From Stropharia rugosoannulata (Eukaryota; Basidiomycota; Agaricomycetes; Agaricales; Strophariaceae), in the NCBI GenBank assembly GCA_028532985.1, contig JANCIK010000005.1:3106501-3170500 (forward strand): a DNA stretch of 64,000 nucleotides, read 5' to 3'. The translations under genes were made by a program, and so were the position numbers. Below are positions 33,645 to 45,177 of the stretch, one piece after another. Numbering within the stretch: position 1 is the stretch's first letter; each line of letters starts with the position of its first letter. The notes beneath the pieces are model-generated. The model did not search any database. It was not told the DNA's origin and saw only the letters and a list, made by a program, of their open reading frames with translations.

Positions 33645-34376
33645 CCAGCCTGAGAACAGGGTCTTGACTCTTTACAGAACCTGCACCCGATTGTCACGGT
33701 CATGGCGCAATGTTCATCGTGTTACGTTGAGAGTTTGCACTCATTCAAAAGAATATCGCACATAAGTGCGTAAGCATAGTTCCACCCAAGAGAATTACGG
33801 GTAATAAGGATACCGGACCTGCAGTACCTGCCGTACCATTACAGGATTTTAGTACTGCAAGTCAGCCATTTGTAGACATGCCTGCACTTACGATACCCTG
33901 CTTACTACAGATGTTTTTGTCGGAAAGAATATACTGTCCGATCCAGAAGCTGGTGTATGAGATATGATTGAGAGAATAACAAGTGCAGATCCAGCTTTGT
34001 TTGGGTCATAACCAAGAGCAGAGCGAGGTAGAGTATACACCAAGCATACACACAAAGGTACTTGGATCGGGAAGTACGAAACACCGAGAGTTGCGATTTC
34101 GACGGAGAGCCAGTAAAGGTCTAAACCTAAGAAATAGGATTTCATTATTGCCCTTGACAAATCCTTAGAGTCAGACAAGGTTAAGTTGAGGTTAAGCAAG
34201 AGTCAAAGCTAAAGAGTTGGTCAAGAGACTCCGCTGACGGGATACAATTCGGCATTTGCTGGCATGACAAACTAATTCACAGGGTCACAATAACATGTCC
34301 AAAAATAACACTACCGCCCGGCGCTGCGTAAACTAAAACTTCTTTCAGGGCCTCCGTCCTCTACTCTCACAGGAAG
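33645..34376. other. Intergenic between GMC gene and tRNA
   Basis: Upstream region of the GMC gene. A minus-strand frame at 33888-34199 is open but has no ATG at its start and no family resemblance. Confidence 0.3.
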
Positions 34377-34383
34377 AAAAAAA
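34377..34383 (-). terminator. RNA polymerase III terminator (T7)
   Basis: Seven consecutive T residues on the minus strand follow directly after the tRNA 3' end, as expected for Pol III termination. Confidence 0.75.
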
Positions 34384-34481
34384 GGGCTGTACTGGGAATT
34401 GAACCCAGGACCTCCTGCAATTGTTTTCCGATTATTTCCCACGGTCCCAAAGCAGGAATCATGCGACTAGACCACACAGCC
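34384..34481 (-). tRNA. tRNA-Pro(UGG) with 26-nt intron
   Basis: On the minus strand, GGCTGTG pairs with TACAGCC (acceptor, one G-U). The anticodon stem is CCTGC/GCAGG with loop TTTGGGT, anticodon TGG, and the T arm is CCTGG-GTTCAAT-TCCCAGG-like. The intron (34420-34445) sits after position 37, the usual eukaryotic place. The A box TGGTCTAGTCG and B box GGTTCAATTCC are intact. The D loop reads AGTCGCATGA rather than the more usual AGTGGTATGA, so the first of the two invariant G residues appears to be C. With a T7 terminator directly downstream, it is probably expressed. Confidence 0.93.
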
Positions 34482-35462
34482 TTGTGTATGGAAAGCGCTT
34501 TGGGCTTGAAGATAGAAGGCAATGTTGGGGGAAATGGTTACCAAGATGGCGGTATGCAGAGCGTGCAACAAGATATGATAATCTGGGCATCACTCTAACG
34601 CCAAGGGAGTGCAGAAGTAGGTGAGGAGACAAGGGAACTCTGATTCTGGGAAATACACGGAGAAACGTGTTATCGTTTGACCGGGGGGTTGCGTAGGAAT
34701 CTCGGGCTTGGGAATGGGCGGCGAGCGCGTGAGCCAATGGGTCTGCGCAGTGGGTGCCCGGCGAGCGTGCCGGAGCGGTGCCAAATTCTCACGGTGACTT
34801 GGGAGGCAGAAAGCGAGCTCCAGTCAACGTGCCCAACGCTTGCGGCGAGAACGTACCGAAACAAGCTGATAAGCCAAGCACTGGAAAGCGGGTGGGTGGG
34901 TAAAGAAAATTTTAGCAAGCTATGTGCGAGCGATAGCTGCCAACGACGCCCGAAATTTTTTGAGGGCGAACGACGAGACTACTAATGGCTCGTCTGCGTC
35001 TGGTGCCATTTTTCAAATGCCCGGGGGATGCCTTTGACATGGCATCGAGCAATCAGGATTTGATCCTGGCTTTCCCGTTCCCCTTGCTTATCTTATCCTA
35101 AGATGAGAGCGCAGCTCTCATCACGGATTATTTCAAGCTTGAAAAAGTGCAAGATTTTTTCAAGAATCGAGAAACTTTACCACTTGTACAGTTGCACCAT
35201 TTTTAAAGGGCTTCGCGGCCTTGCGGCATTGCCCTTCATCTATACAAAAGGCGACAGATATAGGATACCAATCACAGAAATCGATTGGAAGCGCTGTCAA
35301 GGACACACATAGAAAGAGTGGTAACTGGTCTGCAGTCGACATATAAAAATAGAGGCTTCTCATTGGCTTCTCACACAGAAGGCTCAGATAACACACTGAC
35401 AGCACCCATAAAGACCATAAAATGCACATGTTATTCGCGTGGACAAAGGAGACCTCCCCATA
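34482..35462. other. Intergenic with a 9-bp-arm hairpin and TATA box
   Basis: No supported gene; GC-rich frames on both strands near 34460-34985 overlap each other. A perfect hairpin lies at 35102-35122 (GATGAGAGC, 3-nt loop, GCTCTCATC). TATAAAAA at 35342-35349 is ~115 bp upstream of the membrane protein ATG at 35463 and is a plausible core promoter. Confidence 0.35.
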
Positions 35463-36758
35463 ATGTCAAACACTCTGATAGTCGATGATAATACCCCAAA
35501 TGTCTTCTCATTCGGACCCAGCACATCGTTCATCGAATCGGACTTGGATGGGTCGTACAACAGCACGATTCACGAGTCTACAAGCACGGAACACGGCGCT
35601 GAATTTGTTACGATCACATTCACTGGTGAGTCTAGCTTCCAGACTACGCATTTGTAGAATATTGATAAAAGCTACAGGTAGTTCGATAGCACTTATCGGC
35701 AATACCACGAACACTCAGGTGGATCCTACTCAAACTTTCACTGTCAGCATCGACGGAGATGGAGGATCGACAGCGTCCTATAATGACCCCAGTCCTCCCT
35801 CATACAGACAGTGGTACCAGTCGCCCAATCTGTCAGACGGACCTCATACCATCACGCTCTCAAATGTTCTTCAAGGAGCCTCAATTGATTATGCTGTAAT
35901 CACAACCGCACAGACGTCTCTCGTCAATGCATTCGAGCAGCTTATAATCGACGACAGCAGTCCCGCAATAACGTATTCGGGGTCCGGGTGGTCGACGAGT
36001 AAAGACACTTTCCGTCTCATTGGATCTTCACCAGATACGACCGTTGTGCCATACGGCGGATCTAGCCACAGAACGAGTACACCCGGGGACAGCATTTCCA
36101 TTACTGTCCAAGGTCCCAGTGCCGGTGGTAGGTATTTTTCTACATACCTAAAACATATTTACACCTCCAATCAGGGTTGTTCTCTGGTATCGCCGTCTAC
36201 GGCCTTGTGGACTACACAAAACCAGGCGCATTAAACTTGTCCTATTCCTTGGACGGTCAGAAAATAGACGACACCACTTTCTTCATGACCCCCGAGGATC
36301 AAAATGTCATAGAGGGACGCATGATACCCAACCTCTTGTTCATCGGAACATCACCGGTATCAGATGGAGAACACACACTTTCTGTTACACTTGACGGGGT
36401 AGTGGATCAAACCTTTATAGTCGATTATTTGACTTCCACTGCATTCCCAGTAATCCAAAGCCGCAGTGTGATTTCCCCACCCCGGCGGAAGAATAAAGTA
36501 GGTGCAATTGTCGGAGGAGTTATAGGTGGCATTGTATTACTCCTGCTCGCTGCGGTCCTCTTCACTTCTTTACGACGCCGAAAGCAGACTATGAGAACAA
36601 GACTCAGTGAGTATCCAACTTGATCTTCTACAGTCTCAATCTAATCGAAAACTCTAGTGTTCCGCAATCGGTTCTTCGGGTCTCAGGCAAACAGGGACCC
36701 TGGAATTCCATTGAGCACTTTAACTAGCCCAGAGCACGCGCACATAGGAGAAAACTAG
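35463..36758 (+). CDS. Single-pass membrane protein with beta-rich ectodomain, copy 1
   Basis: Four exons: 35463-35625, 35678-36127, 36175-36606 and 36658-36758, giving 381 aa. Start MSNTLIVDDNTPN. About 300 residues are Ser/Thr/Asn-rich and beta-strand-like (blocks YRQWYQSPNLSDGPHTITL and GASIDYAVI). They are followed by one membrane helix at ~313-337 (VGAIVGGVIGGIVLLLLAAV), then RRRKQ and a short cytoplasmic tail ending IPLSTLTSPEHAHIGEN. A paralog lies at 46691-48051. The layout fits the carbohydrate-binding-like ectodomain proteins that are numerous in Agaricomycetes, but I cannot name a family. No signal peptide is visible although the topology needs the N-part outside; the paralog also lacks one. 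Confidence 0.82.
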
Positions 36759-37581
36759 TCAAACAAGTCCAGCAATTCTTAATGTATTTGTACGAGCTGG
36801 AAGAGCTTCAATACTACCAACGTTTCCACAACTTCTTGAAAAGTCCCACGACGGGGACCCATAGCCGCCCTAGTGAGGCCTTCTCACTATAATTAGTTCG
36901 TCTGTAATGCCACCACTACACCCTGGACTTTTATTGCCAAAACAGAGGGTCCACCTGACGCCGTGGATAAGAGATACAGACAGATACGGATATCTAGGAG
37001 TCAACTTCTCGTTCACCCCAACGCTAACCAGACATAACCGCCTCGGCGTTTACCAGCCCCTCAGAATATGCCATCCAATCGTTTTTTGACTATATAGTTA
37101 CAAGATTAAGACGAGGATGTACAAAAGCAAATGATGGCGAACAGCACGTCCATCTAAGATATCAAGGAAAAGGGGCATCGATGTAATGTAACGAAGGTAG
37201 CGACGCAAGTAAAGGGGATCAGAATCGTCTCAAGATTCGACCGGCGAGTACAAGTGACAGGGAAAGCACGAGCGATGCGAGCTTAAAGCAGCGACATACC
37301 GCATTGCTAGATGGTGGTTGCTACAAATGTAATTTTCGAAAGAAAAAAAAACAGTATAGATCAAGGTGCGAAAAAATGGTAACTTAAGAGTGGGTGTAAT
37401 GTAAGTCCATCGCAAGTTCAACAACTTGGCAAAAAAAAAGTGAAGCGATATTAAGTACAGTTGGATATTCTTGTTAGATCTTCTTCGAGTCAAAACGCTG
37501 GATTGAAACAACAGATTAGACTTTGGTTGAGCAGAAATATAAAACACATACCATAACCAGTATTAGTAGAAGAGCGCGTCA
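36759..37581. other. Intergenic, convergent 3' flanks
   Basis: The 3' ends of the membrane protein gene and of the large transcription factor gene face each other here. No supported ORF or repeat is seen. Confidence 0.3.
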
Positions 37582-40500
37582 TCAACCCTGGGAGGTCCCT
37601 GGCTGTAGGCTATGCAAATCGGGCAGCACGAGGCTCCCTGAAGGCGCACTCATCCTCCTCCGTCTACGTTCAGCAAGACTGGCGACAACTCGGTCGGGGT
37701 GGCTAAGATTCGACGACGGGACACCCGTCCCCATCCCCGACCCAGCAGCACCGGTACCATTAAGATTCACGTTTCCCTCCTGCTTGATCTCAACCGCATT
37801 CGCAGTCTTATTCGCGGCTTCGCTGATGGCGGCCGTACCAGCGCCAACGCCCGGTCCCCAGCCAGCTACACGTTCGTCATTATCGCCAAATCCAAGGAAG
37901 GCACGCTTTGCTGCACTTGGTCCGAGGGTCTGCGACGGCAAACGTTTGAACGACGGCCGTGAGGAGTCTCCATCACTCCCAGTACCATGGCCATCTGCGG
38001 AGACAGAAGAGGCACGCGAAGATTGGGCCGCAGGACTGTCTGCCTCATCAACGGCGAACGCTACCCGGGTTGCGGATCGCCCACTCGCTCCGCCGGCATT
38101 ACTGGCACTACCGCCGGGGGCTGCAGAAGACCCAACGCCAAATGCATGTGCAAGCGACGACGTATGCGGCATCTTCGCATCCGTGTCACTAGCACTCGTC
38201 GGTCTCTGCTGTTGGTGTTGCTGCTGTTGCTGCTGTGACGGGACATACTAAGCAATCAAAATCAAAAAAAGACACGCCATCAACAAGACAATTCACAACC
38301 TAATCACAAGTCAAAAAGGACGTACACTATTACCGGTACCTCCTTGTTGATGCGTTTTCCTCCTCGCCTGCAACTTGAGCTGCGTCGGCGCCTTGCGCGC
38401 TAGCACCGCCGCCTCATACGAACGCAAATCCTCCTCTGGCCTATGTAGCGTCGTGCGCATAGACGACATACCTCCCGCTCCTCCAGCTTGTCCTGCAGCC
38501 GCGCCCTGGTTTGCATTCGCATACAAATGATCCTTTTCTACAATGGGCGTCTTCACACTGGGAAGAGACGCGACCCGCTTGCGCGGGCCAGCACCTCCCA
38601 GAGGATGTCCAGATCCGCTGGCGGTGGTAGGGTCAGGCGCTGGACCTGATAGCGGCGTGCGCATATACTGTTTCCAAAAATCGCGCAACTCGCGCGTGTC
38701 CTGCTCGCGCGCCGGTGTGGGCGGCAGAAGGAGCTGCATGCCGCCTGGCGCGCCGGGGCGCTTCGTTGGCATAGGCGTGTCCATGTCTTGATTATGCGTG
38801 GCATTAGGGTCCGAGAAGAACGGCTGGCCGTCTGCCGCAATGCCTGCCAGGACAGCAGGGTCATCCAACGACATCAGCCCGAACGCATCGTGTACCTCTC
38901 CTCCTGATAGAAAGAGTCAGATGATCAATATACCTATTCACGTCCAATCACAAAGGAGATAATACACACCTTGTCTGTCTTCAGTTGTATGGCTAAAGCC
39001 ATGATCGCTTAGACCATCGTCATATCCAGTGCTCGGGTGCCTGTGCGACGACGACGACGAAGTAGATGCCGATCCCGCGCGTTCCGGTACGAGTGAGAAA
39101 TTGTCCTATGAGGGTAAACGCAGGTCAGTACAGAGGACCAAAAATCATATCAATTGATGACGATAACGAAGAAGATTCATAGATTAAAATAAGCGCCGTG
39201 GGCATCGCAGCATCTGACCACAAATACCACGCTGTCCCGCACCCCCTGAAGATCCGCCGCTCCACCAACAGTAGCATTGTAATCAGCCACAGTCCAGAAT
39301 AAAGCTCCGGGCGACAGCAACGCAAAGAGAAAAGGAAAGAGATAACAAAAGGCAAAATGAGAGCCACAAAGCATCGCAAACGCCGCGCACAAGCGTGCCA
39401 CAAATGGACGGACCGAAGACCGCGCTCATTGGCGCGGGTCAGGAGCTCGGGAGACATATATGATCCCGAACCCGAAGGCGAACCCGGTGCCGGAGCATCC
39501 TCCTAGCAACGCGTCGGACAGCGGGAGAAACGAGAAACCCATATGATACAGTGCCGCGTCCGAAGATTCAGCAAGATGTCCCACTGTCAACGCGGTGCCA
39601 GAGGTCCATCTTGGAAAGAAGCCTGAAAATGACATTGACAGGCAATGTCACGACATAGATAAAAGAAAATAGAAAAATAGAAGATAGAGAACGAATCGGA
39701 AAACGACAGAAAGACAGGAGGGTTTGCCTAATCGGGCAAGCCCAAAACACGGAAAATGAATGAATGATGATGAGTTCTGAATATCTGTCTGCCATGGAAA
39801 ACCTGGCGCGGATATACGACCGGGCCATCAGCGCGTGTCGCGCTAGAAGCACCTCTTCCCTTCCGTGCGATATGAAATGAATGTGCCCGTGCGAGCTCGC
39901 CCACGCGTTGTGAACTCTAATACATAGCCCATCCGCGTCAACAGATCCCAACAGCGACACCAGAACCAGAACGTGATGAAAAACAAATTTGCGAAGACGA
40001 AAGATTGGTAAAAGTGTCGCCGTCGAAATTACGTCGCGACGCGTGATGACCTCCAACGCACTAGCGCGTCGCTAAAGCCTAAAGCCAGTACGACGGTGAT
40101 ACCACCCCGTTGCCATGCCCATGCTCATACTCTTTGTTCCACAACCGCAAAACGGCAGCGGTAGAGTTTGATAAGGGTTAGCTGAGGGTAAAGGCAGGGT
40201 CATCTCAGGCCCAAACCGCGGAATGGACTCAGGCGCAGCGAGACGCGACGCGCTAGAAGCATCGATGCCGTCGCGCACAGGCACAAGCCGTGTCAGACAG
40301 CATCCTCACATCTGCCACCAACACGTCTAGCAAAACAAATGAAGACGGAAAAGACAAGAACAAACCGAAACCAAGACCAAAACCAAGATCGAAGAGGAAG
40401 AACCAAAACCTCCCAAAAAAGAAGTGAAACAGTCCCAGCAAGGCGCAGGCAGAGACAAAACCAAGCGATAAAAGGATCCGTCCCGCCCACAGCCCTCATT

Positions 40501-43368
40501 TCCCAACCCACACCCGCAGCCTAAAACACAAAAGAAAAAAACATAACTGCCGTCTGCCGATACAGGCGTCGACAACGAAACGCGCTAGAACCCCCATGCC
40601 ATAATCCCATCCAATATCCTCCATGGACCTTATACCCAGCATATAACCTTATACCCAGCATATATCCAGAAACCTACGCCATAACCCCGACGAGAAACCG
40701 TACGGCACTGCCAGCTGTATGCGTCCATAATCCATCCATCCAGAACCGGGGGTCTGCACCGCCCGGTAATCATACGGCTCTCTCGCGAAGGGAACGGCAT
40801 AGTGAAGTGATGGGAATAGCGGCAGGTCAGGTAATATGCACGGTAAGATATCGTGTCAAGCCATGGGCGTACAAACCCAGAGGCGGGAGGCAGGTGACAG
40901 GGTATATGGATAGACAAGAGGTATGCAATAGAATAGAATAGATAGAGCGAGGTAAAGGGATTTAGAATAGAACGAAACACGAAGGTTGATCCATAAACAG
41001 AATAGATCAAAAACAGAACAGAATCTGGGGTGACGTCTCGCCTTTTGTGGGATCGAAGGGCGAATGGCCCAGACCCCAAAACGAAAACAGAACAAACAGA
41101 GACTTGGAAACAGAGACCTATCACCCCGGTTCACGATGAATAGAATTACAATTAAAAGGAGTCAAAAATTCAAACGAAAGAGAAGAAATAAAATCAGAAT
41201 ACAGAAGCGACGCTCACAAACGCAAGAAAAAATCGAAAAGGCAAAAGAAGGGAAGAAGAAAGGAACAGAAATGTTAACTCACAGTGACACTCCACTGGCC
41301 TCTATCATCTTCATCCACAAATGCAAATCTCTCATCGTCGTCCTCGCCATACGGATGTCCATCTCTGAAGTCTCTGTTCTTATAGTACTCGCGCGCTCCG
41401 CCAGCATGATAATCCTGGGCAGCGCCATTACTGCTGTGCGGCCTGTACGGGCCTGAGGCAGAGTAGCTTCCATACTGTCCGCCGCCGTCTTGCGATAGAG
41501 GCGGGCCTGTGGACGTCGAGCTTCGTCTCGTGCCTGTATGTACTGACGCGCCGCCCGCGCTGGAAGATGTGCCCGGCCGGCTGGTTGAATGTGAATGCGG
41601 GTGAGAATTATGATGCGAGCCTTGCATGCTCTGTGAGGAACCGTGCGTGCTATGCTGCTGTGAGATAGAGCCTGTGCCGGCCTGCTGTTGTGCGTAGACG
41701 CGACCGCGCTGCTGTTGCTGCTGTTCGTGTCGCAACATGCGCTCCTGATGCTCCATGTGATGATGATGGTCGAGTCGTTGTTGATTTAACTGCTGTTGTT
41801 GCTGATCGAGCTGCGTCTGGCCCAGTGTAGAATCGCCACTGCCACTTTGCGCCTGGGCAAGTGTGGCGGCGAGAGTTGATGGAGCAGGCATTGGGGGAAG
41901 GAGGTATCCTGGGTATGGCATGGAAATTGCTACACTTGGGGCATCTAAAAGCGCATACAATCGGTTTTGAATACGTTGTGGATAGTTCGGAACGCATATA
42001 CGAAGGTTTCAAGAGGGTTGGTGGCGAGTATATTCATATTTGAACGGATCGTGGGTTTTTATAAGATTGAGCATACATTGAGTCGAATATATGCAGGTGT
42101 GGCAGGGCATACATTGCAGTTGAAGCGTATACAAGCGTGCCCCGAGAGTATTGGGTAATCCAAGAGCGGTTCGCAGAGCATGTATGAGTTATTGGAGCAC
42201 ATATACCCAATTCGGAGCGCATATATGCAGTCGAAGAAGGTATTGATGACCCACGAGCGAAGCAGGCCAAAATGGGGCAGAGCGGGAGATAAAGCGAACA
42301 GGCAGGTTAAACATCGCCGAAGAGGAGAGACAAGAGTAATAAAATATGCTAGGTCAGCGCTGGTTCTAATTGGAGAAAATATCGATATTTACCTTGCTGT
42401 TGGAGTTGCTGGGTCTGAGGTGGCATCGGGGCGGATCCGGTGTGCATCGATTGGCTGCTGACGCTCAATCCAGGACCCACGCCTGGCTGCTGCTGAGGGT
42501 GCAGAGGCGGAAGAATATCGCCATCGGTCCAGCCGCCGAGCCAGCCCCCTGCGCCGCCGCGTTGCTCGAACAGCGGGGTGAAGCCCGTGCGCGTGCCCAA
42601 CCCCCCACCTGGGAAAGATCCGCCGGCCCCGCCAGGCCCCAGGCCGATTGAAGGGGACGTGGACTGCGGGTAAAGCGTTGGAAAGGCAAAAGAGTGCGAA
42701 TGGAAGAGGGTCTCTGCCATGGTCTGTGGGACCCCATTGCCTGCGCCTGACCCCGATGAAGGCGCATTGCCTGGCGGGGGGGCGAGGAGGAAGGGGTCGT
42801 CGCGGAAAAGGGTCTGGGATAGGAGGGGATCGTCTGGGCCAATGGTGGAGGGCACGGAGGGGTTGGCGGAGGGGAGGCGGGTCTCGTGGCCGGGACCTGC
42901 AGGGGCGGTCTGGCGATGGAACTTGACGTAGGTGCAGCGGTACTTGCGGGCAGCGCATTTTGCTTCTGGGGGTCAGCGGGGGCGGAGAAGAGATGGTGGT
43001 GGACGCACAGCATGGGTTAGCTCCATCGCATGGGAGACTGGCCTGAACACACTGGTCGCAGGCCTGCTTGGAGGTTGTCGCGCGGGACGCGGCTGCTGCG
43101 CCCTTCCTGCGAGCGGAGAGGCCCGGGAGGGGGCGCTCGTTGGAGTGGCATTTGTTTACGTGGCGGGAGAGGAGGTCGCTACGGGCGAACTGATCGCCGC
43201 AATACTGGCATTTGTAAGGTCTGTCGCCGGTGTCTGTGGGGCGGGGGCGTGAGCGTGGAGCGGCGGAGCGCTCCAAGAGGAGGACTTACGGGAGCGCATG
43301 TGGCGGGCGACATGCTGGGGGCGGGTGAAGGTTGCCTGGCATACGGGGCACTTGTGGTCGCCGCCCAT
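37582..43368 (-). CDS. C2H2 plus Zn2Cys6 zinc-finger transcription factor
   Basis: Nine exons (minus): 43290-43368, 43009-43233, 42393-42962, 41283-41944, 39421-39502, 39228-39304, 38970-39105, 38326-38903 and 37582-38247, giving 1024 aa. Two adjacent C2H2 fingers (C7, C10, H23, H27; C35, C38, H51, H56) are joined by a classic H-TGDRPYK linker. A Zn2Cys6 cluster follows at C85, C88, C95, C101, C104, C111 (spacing 2-6-5-2-6). The rest is disordered: Pro/Gly, long Gln/His tracts (~41680-41830 and 38205-38240), a conserved-looking RDFWKQYMRTPLSGP motif and an ERRRRRMSAP basic patch. It is a nuclear DNA-binding regulator. The splice between 41283 and 39502 implies a 1.78-kb intron and is the weakest part; exons 5-6 are short. 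Translation could also start at an in-frame ATG at 43434. Confidence 0.75.
40627..40664. repeat. 19-bp perfect tandem duplication
   Basis: ACCTTATACCCAGCATATA occurs twice back to back within the predicted 1.78-kb intron of the transcription factor gene. Confidence 0.8.
41945..42392 (-). repeat. 448-nt intron with dispersed GCATATA-type motifs
   Basis: Intron 3 of the transcription factor gene contains many variants of GCATATAYG/GCATACA (plus sense), often followed by a GTCGAA/GTTGAAG-like tail (for example near 41990, 42070, 42110, 42180, 42205 and 42225). It looks like a degenerate array with a period of roughly 25-50 nt. Confidence 0.4.
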
Positions 43369-43441
43369 GGTCTGCAGTATTCGTTCGGGGTGGCCGACAA
43401 ACAACTGCTGCCTTCTTTGTACCCAACTCCCCATTTTTCAA

Positions 43442-43790
43442 CGACGTCACTATTCCCACGCCCCTTGACAACGCACCCTCCCCCCGCGGCTGTCCCTCCC
43501 CCGCCCGCTCCTCCCCGCCCAGCCGCCGCCCGCCCGCTTCGTTGCGCCCCGCCCGCCGTTGGCCCGCCCCCGCCGCGCGCCGTTGCGCGCCCGCGCGCCC
43601 GCCGCACACGGCGGTGATGTCATGCGCTTGCACCTGTGTGCCCCTGCTTGTCACCAGATCCGATCATCTGTCACCCGGAGGTGACGACCTGACGTCATCT
43701 TCCTTTCTGGGGTCTTCATTATCGCCCGCTGCGCAGCACCCAATCCGCGCCCGACCCCCGGGCCAATCCGCGCCCGCCATTCTGCCCAAT
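43442..43790 (-). promoter_or_regulatory. GC-rich promoter with CRE-like and CCAAT motifs
   Basis: Upstream of the transcription factor ATG. A perfect CRE palindrome TGACGTCA is at 43690-43697, with CGACGTCA at 43442-43449 and TGATGTCA at 43614-43621. CCAAT boxes lie at 43740-43744, 43763-43767 and 43786-43790, two of them inside a repeated CCAATCCGCGCCCG unit. These are the usual targets of ATF/CREB-type bZIP proteins and the HAP complex. The region 43480-43600 is an almost pure C/G pyrimidine-rich stretch. Confidence 0.5.
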
Positions 43791-44910
43791 CACGCCCCGC
43801 TCGCATCGCCCTCACGCACCCACTGTACGTACACCACGTACGCCCCCGCCTCGCGCCCTGCACGGCCCCGCGCTCTCACGCGAGCGCACGTCATCGATGA
43901 GCGCATCAGCCTCCCAGGCATGCGCGACAGGGCCATCCCAGCGCTAGCGCGCCAAACGACGCTAGCGCCCTCCAGCGCGATGGCGACCACAATGTTTCCT
44001 GCCGGGCCTCTTGGCTGGGGCTTGTCTCAAATTAGAAGGCGCGCACGCCAATTCGAATGTTTTTGGCGGCTGCTAGCCCAAAGCTGATAGCACATCTATC
44101 TATGCATGTACAATCCCGATCTGAGACCTGCGCTTCTTCCAACGGGGTGCGTCTCACCTATGTATGCAGCAGCGACCGTACAGTCCACGCTAGTCCACGT
44201 CGGCCTGACGATTTCAGCGCATGCGCACGGGCCCACGCGTATATACGCACCGAGCCCGACTGCTTCTGCGCACAGCCTACAAGCCCTGTGCGCCTTCGCC
44301 GACCGGTCTGCAATCCCCATCCAACACTCACACTCACGGTCCTCGCAGGCGGTCCAGCGGTCCACCGACCTGCATCGCATTCTTCCAACAGGTCTTCCAT
44401 TGCCCAACACCTACATACATCCAAAGGCACGGAAAACATATCTCAATTTCACATGTCCTTTCTACCCGGCATATGCAAAGGGAAAACTAGCACAAAGAAA
44501 TGAAGAAACATAACAGAACACCCGTACCCGACGTATGTTTCCAAGAAGTCCGTACAGTCAGTATTACGGGGTGCGTTTTCGTCATATCCCTGCGTCGTGC
44601 ACGCGCTAGTACCTTTCTCCAACGGGCATGTGACAGACAGCCGACACTGGGCACCCTCCGCATGGCAATTATATGTCGAACTAACCATTTACCGCCTCTG
44701 TTTTCTGTTATGGAAACGACATATGTTATGGAAAAATACAGAGAACACACCGTTCAATGACTAGACAGACAAATGACAAACGGCGTCTAATCAACCTTGA
44801 AACAGTTCATGGAATATAACCCTGCAACGGTGCAAAAATCAAGACACCGACCTCCTTCTCTAATCATGGATCTCAAAGACGCCGACGCCCTCATTCTTTT
44901 CTTCCATCTT
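43791..44910. other. Intergenic, no gene recognised
   Basis: GC-rich near the promoter, then average composition. Overlapping open frames on both strands (44057-44513 and 44096-44439) have biased composition but no family resemblance or splice support. Confidence 0.3.
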
Positions 44911-45174
44911 TCACGTCTTCTGGTGTACCGTAAACTTGGACCGCATTGCAATTGCACAACTCCTTGTATGTATAGGCTGATACGTCTTGATTTGACTGAG
45001 GACTCGGTGAAAGTTAAGGCCAAGATCTCCAAACAATGTCATATTTGCAAAGCGCCACTCATCAGCGCGCGATGGGTGGTCGACGTGATACCGTAGTAAT
45101 GCCACTTTAACTTTCATATGGTAATCATTGAATGGCAATGCATCAAACTCTTTTTCTCCAAAGAAGCGCCCAAC
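44911..45174 (-). pseudogene. Possible orphan exon or gene relic
   Basis: An 88-codon open segment on the minus strand starts just after a CAG acceptor (45175-45177). Its first ~60 residues look protein-like (FFGEKEFDALPFNDYH, RYHVDHPSRADEWRFA, LFGDLGLNFHRVL), then it drifts to low-quality sequence and a stop. Upstream bases (45180-45600) show scattered splice-like sites but no readable exon. It is probably a decayed gene; the family is unknown. Confidence 0.25.
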
Positions 45175-45177
45175 CTG

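Noticed and set aside
35051..35078. TTTGATCCTGGCT string resembling the start of bacterial 16S rRNA
   Set aside because: Only about 13 bases match and nothing downstream resembles rRNA; coincidence.
39126..41134. Many frames in the long interval of the transcription factor gene
   Set aside because: They reflect T/C-rich, low-complexity intronic sequence; only two short exons (39421-39502, 39228-39304) fit phase and splice rules.
44057..44513. Overlapping 135-148-codon plus-strand frames
   Set aside because: Composition is driven by local C-richness and the frames overlap each other and minus-strand frames; no splice support.
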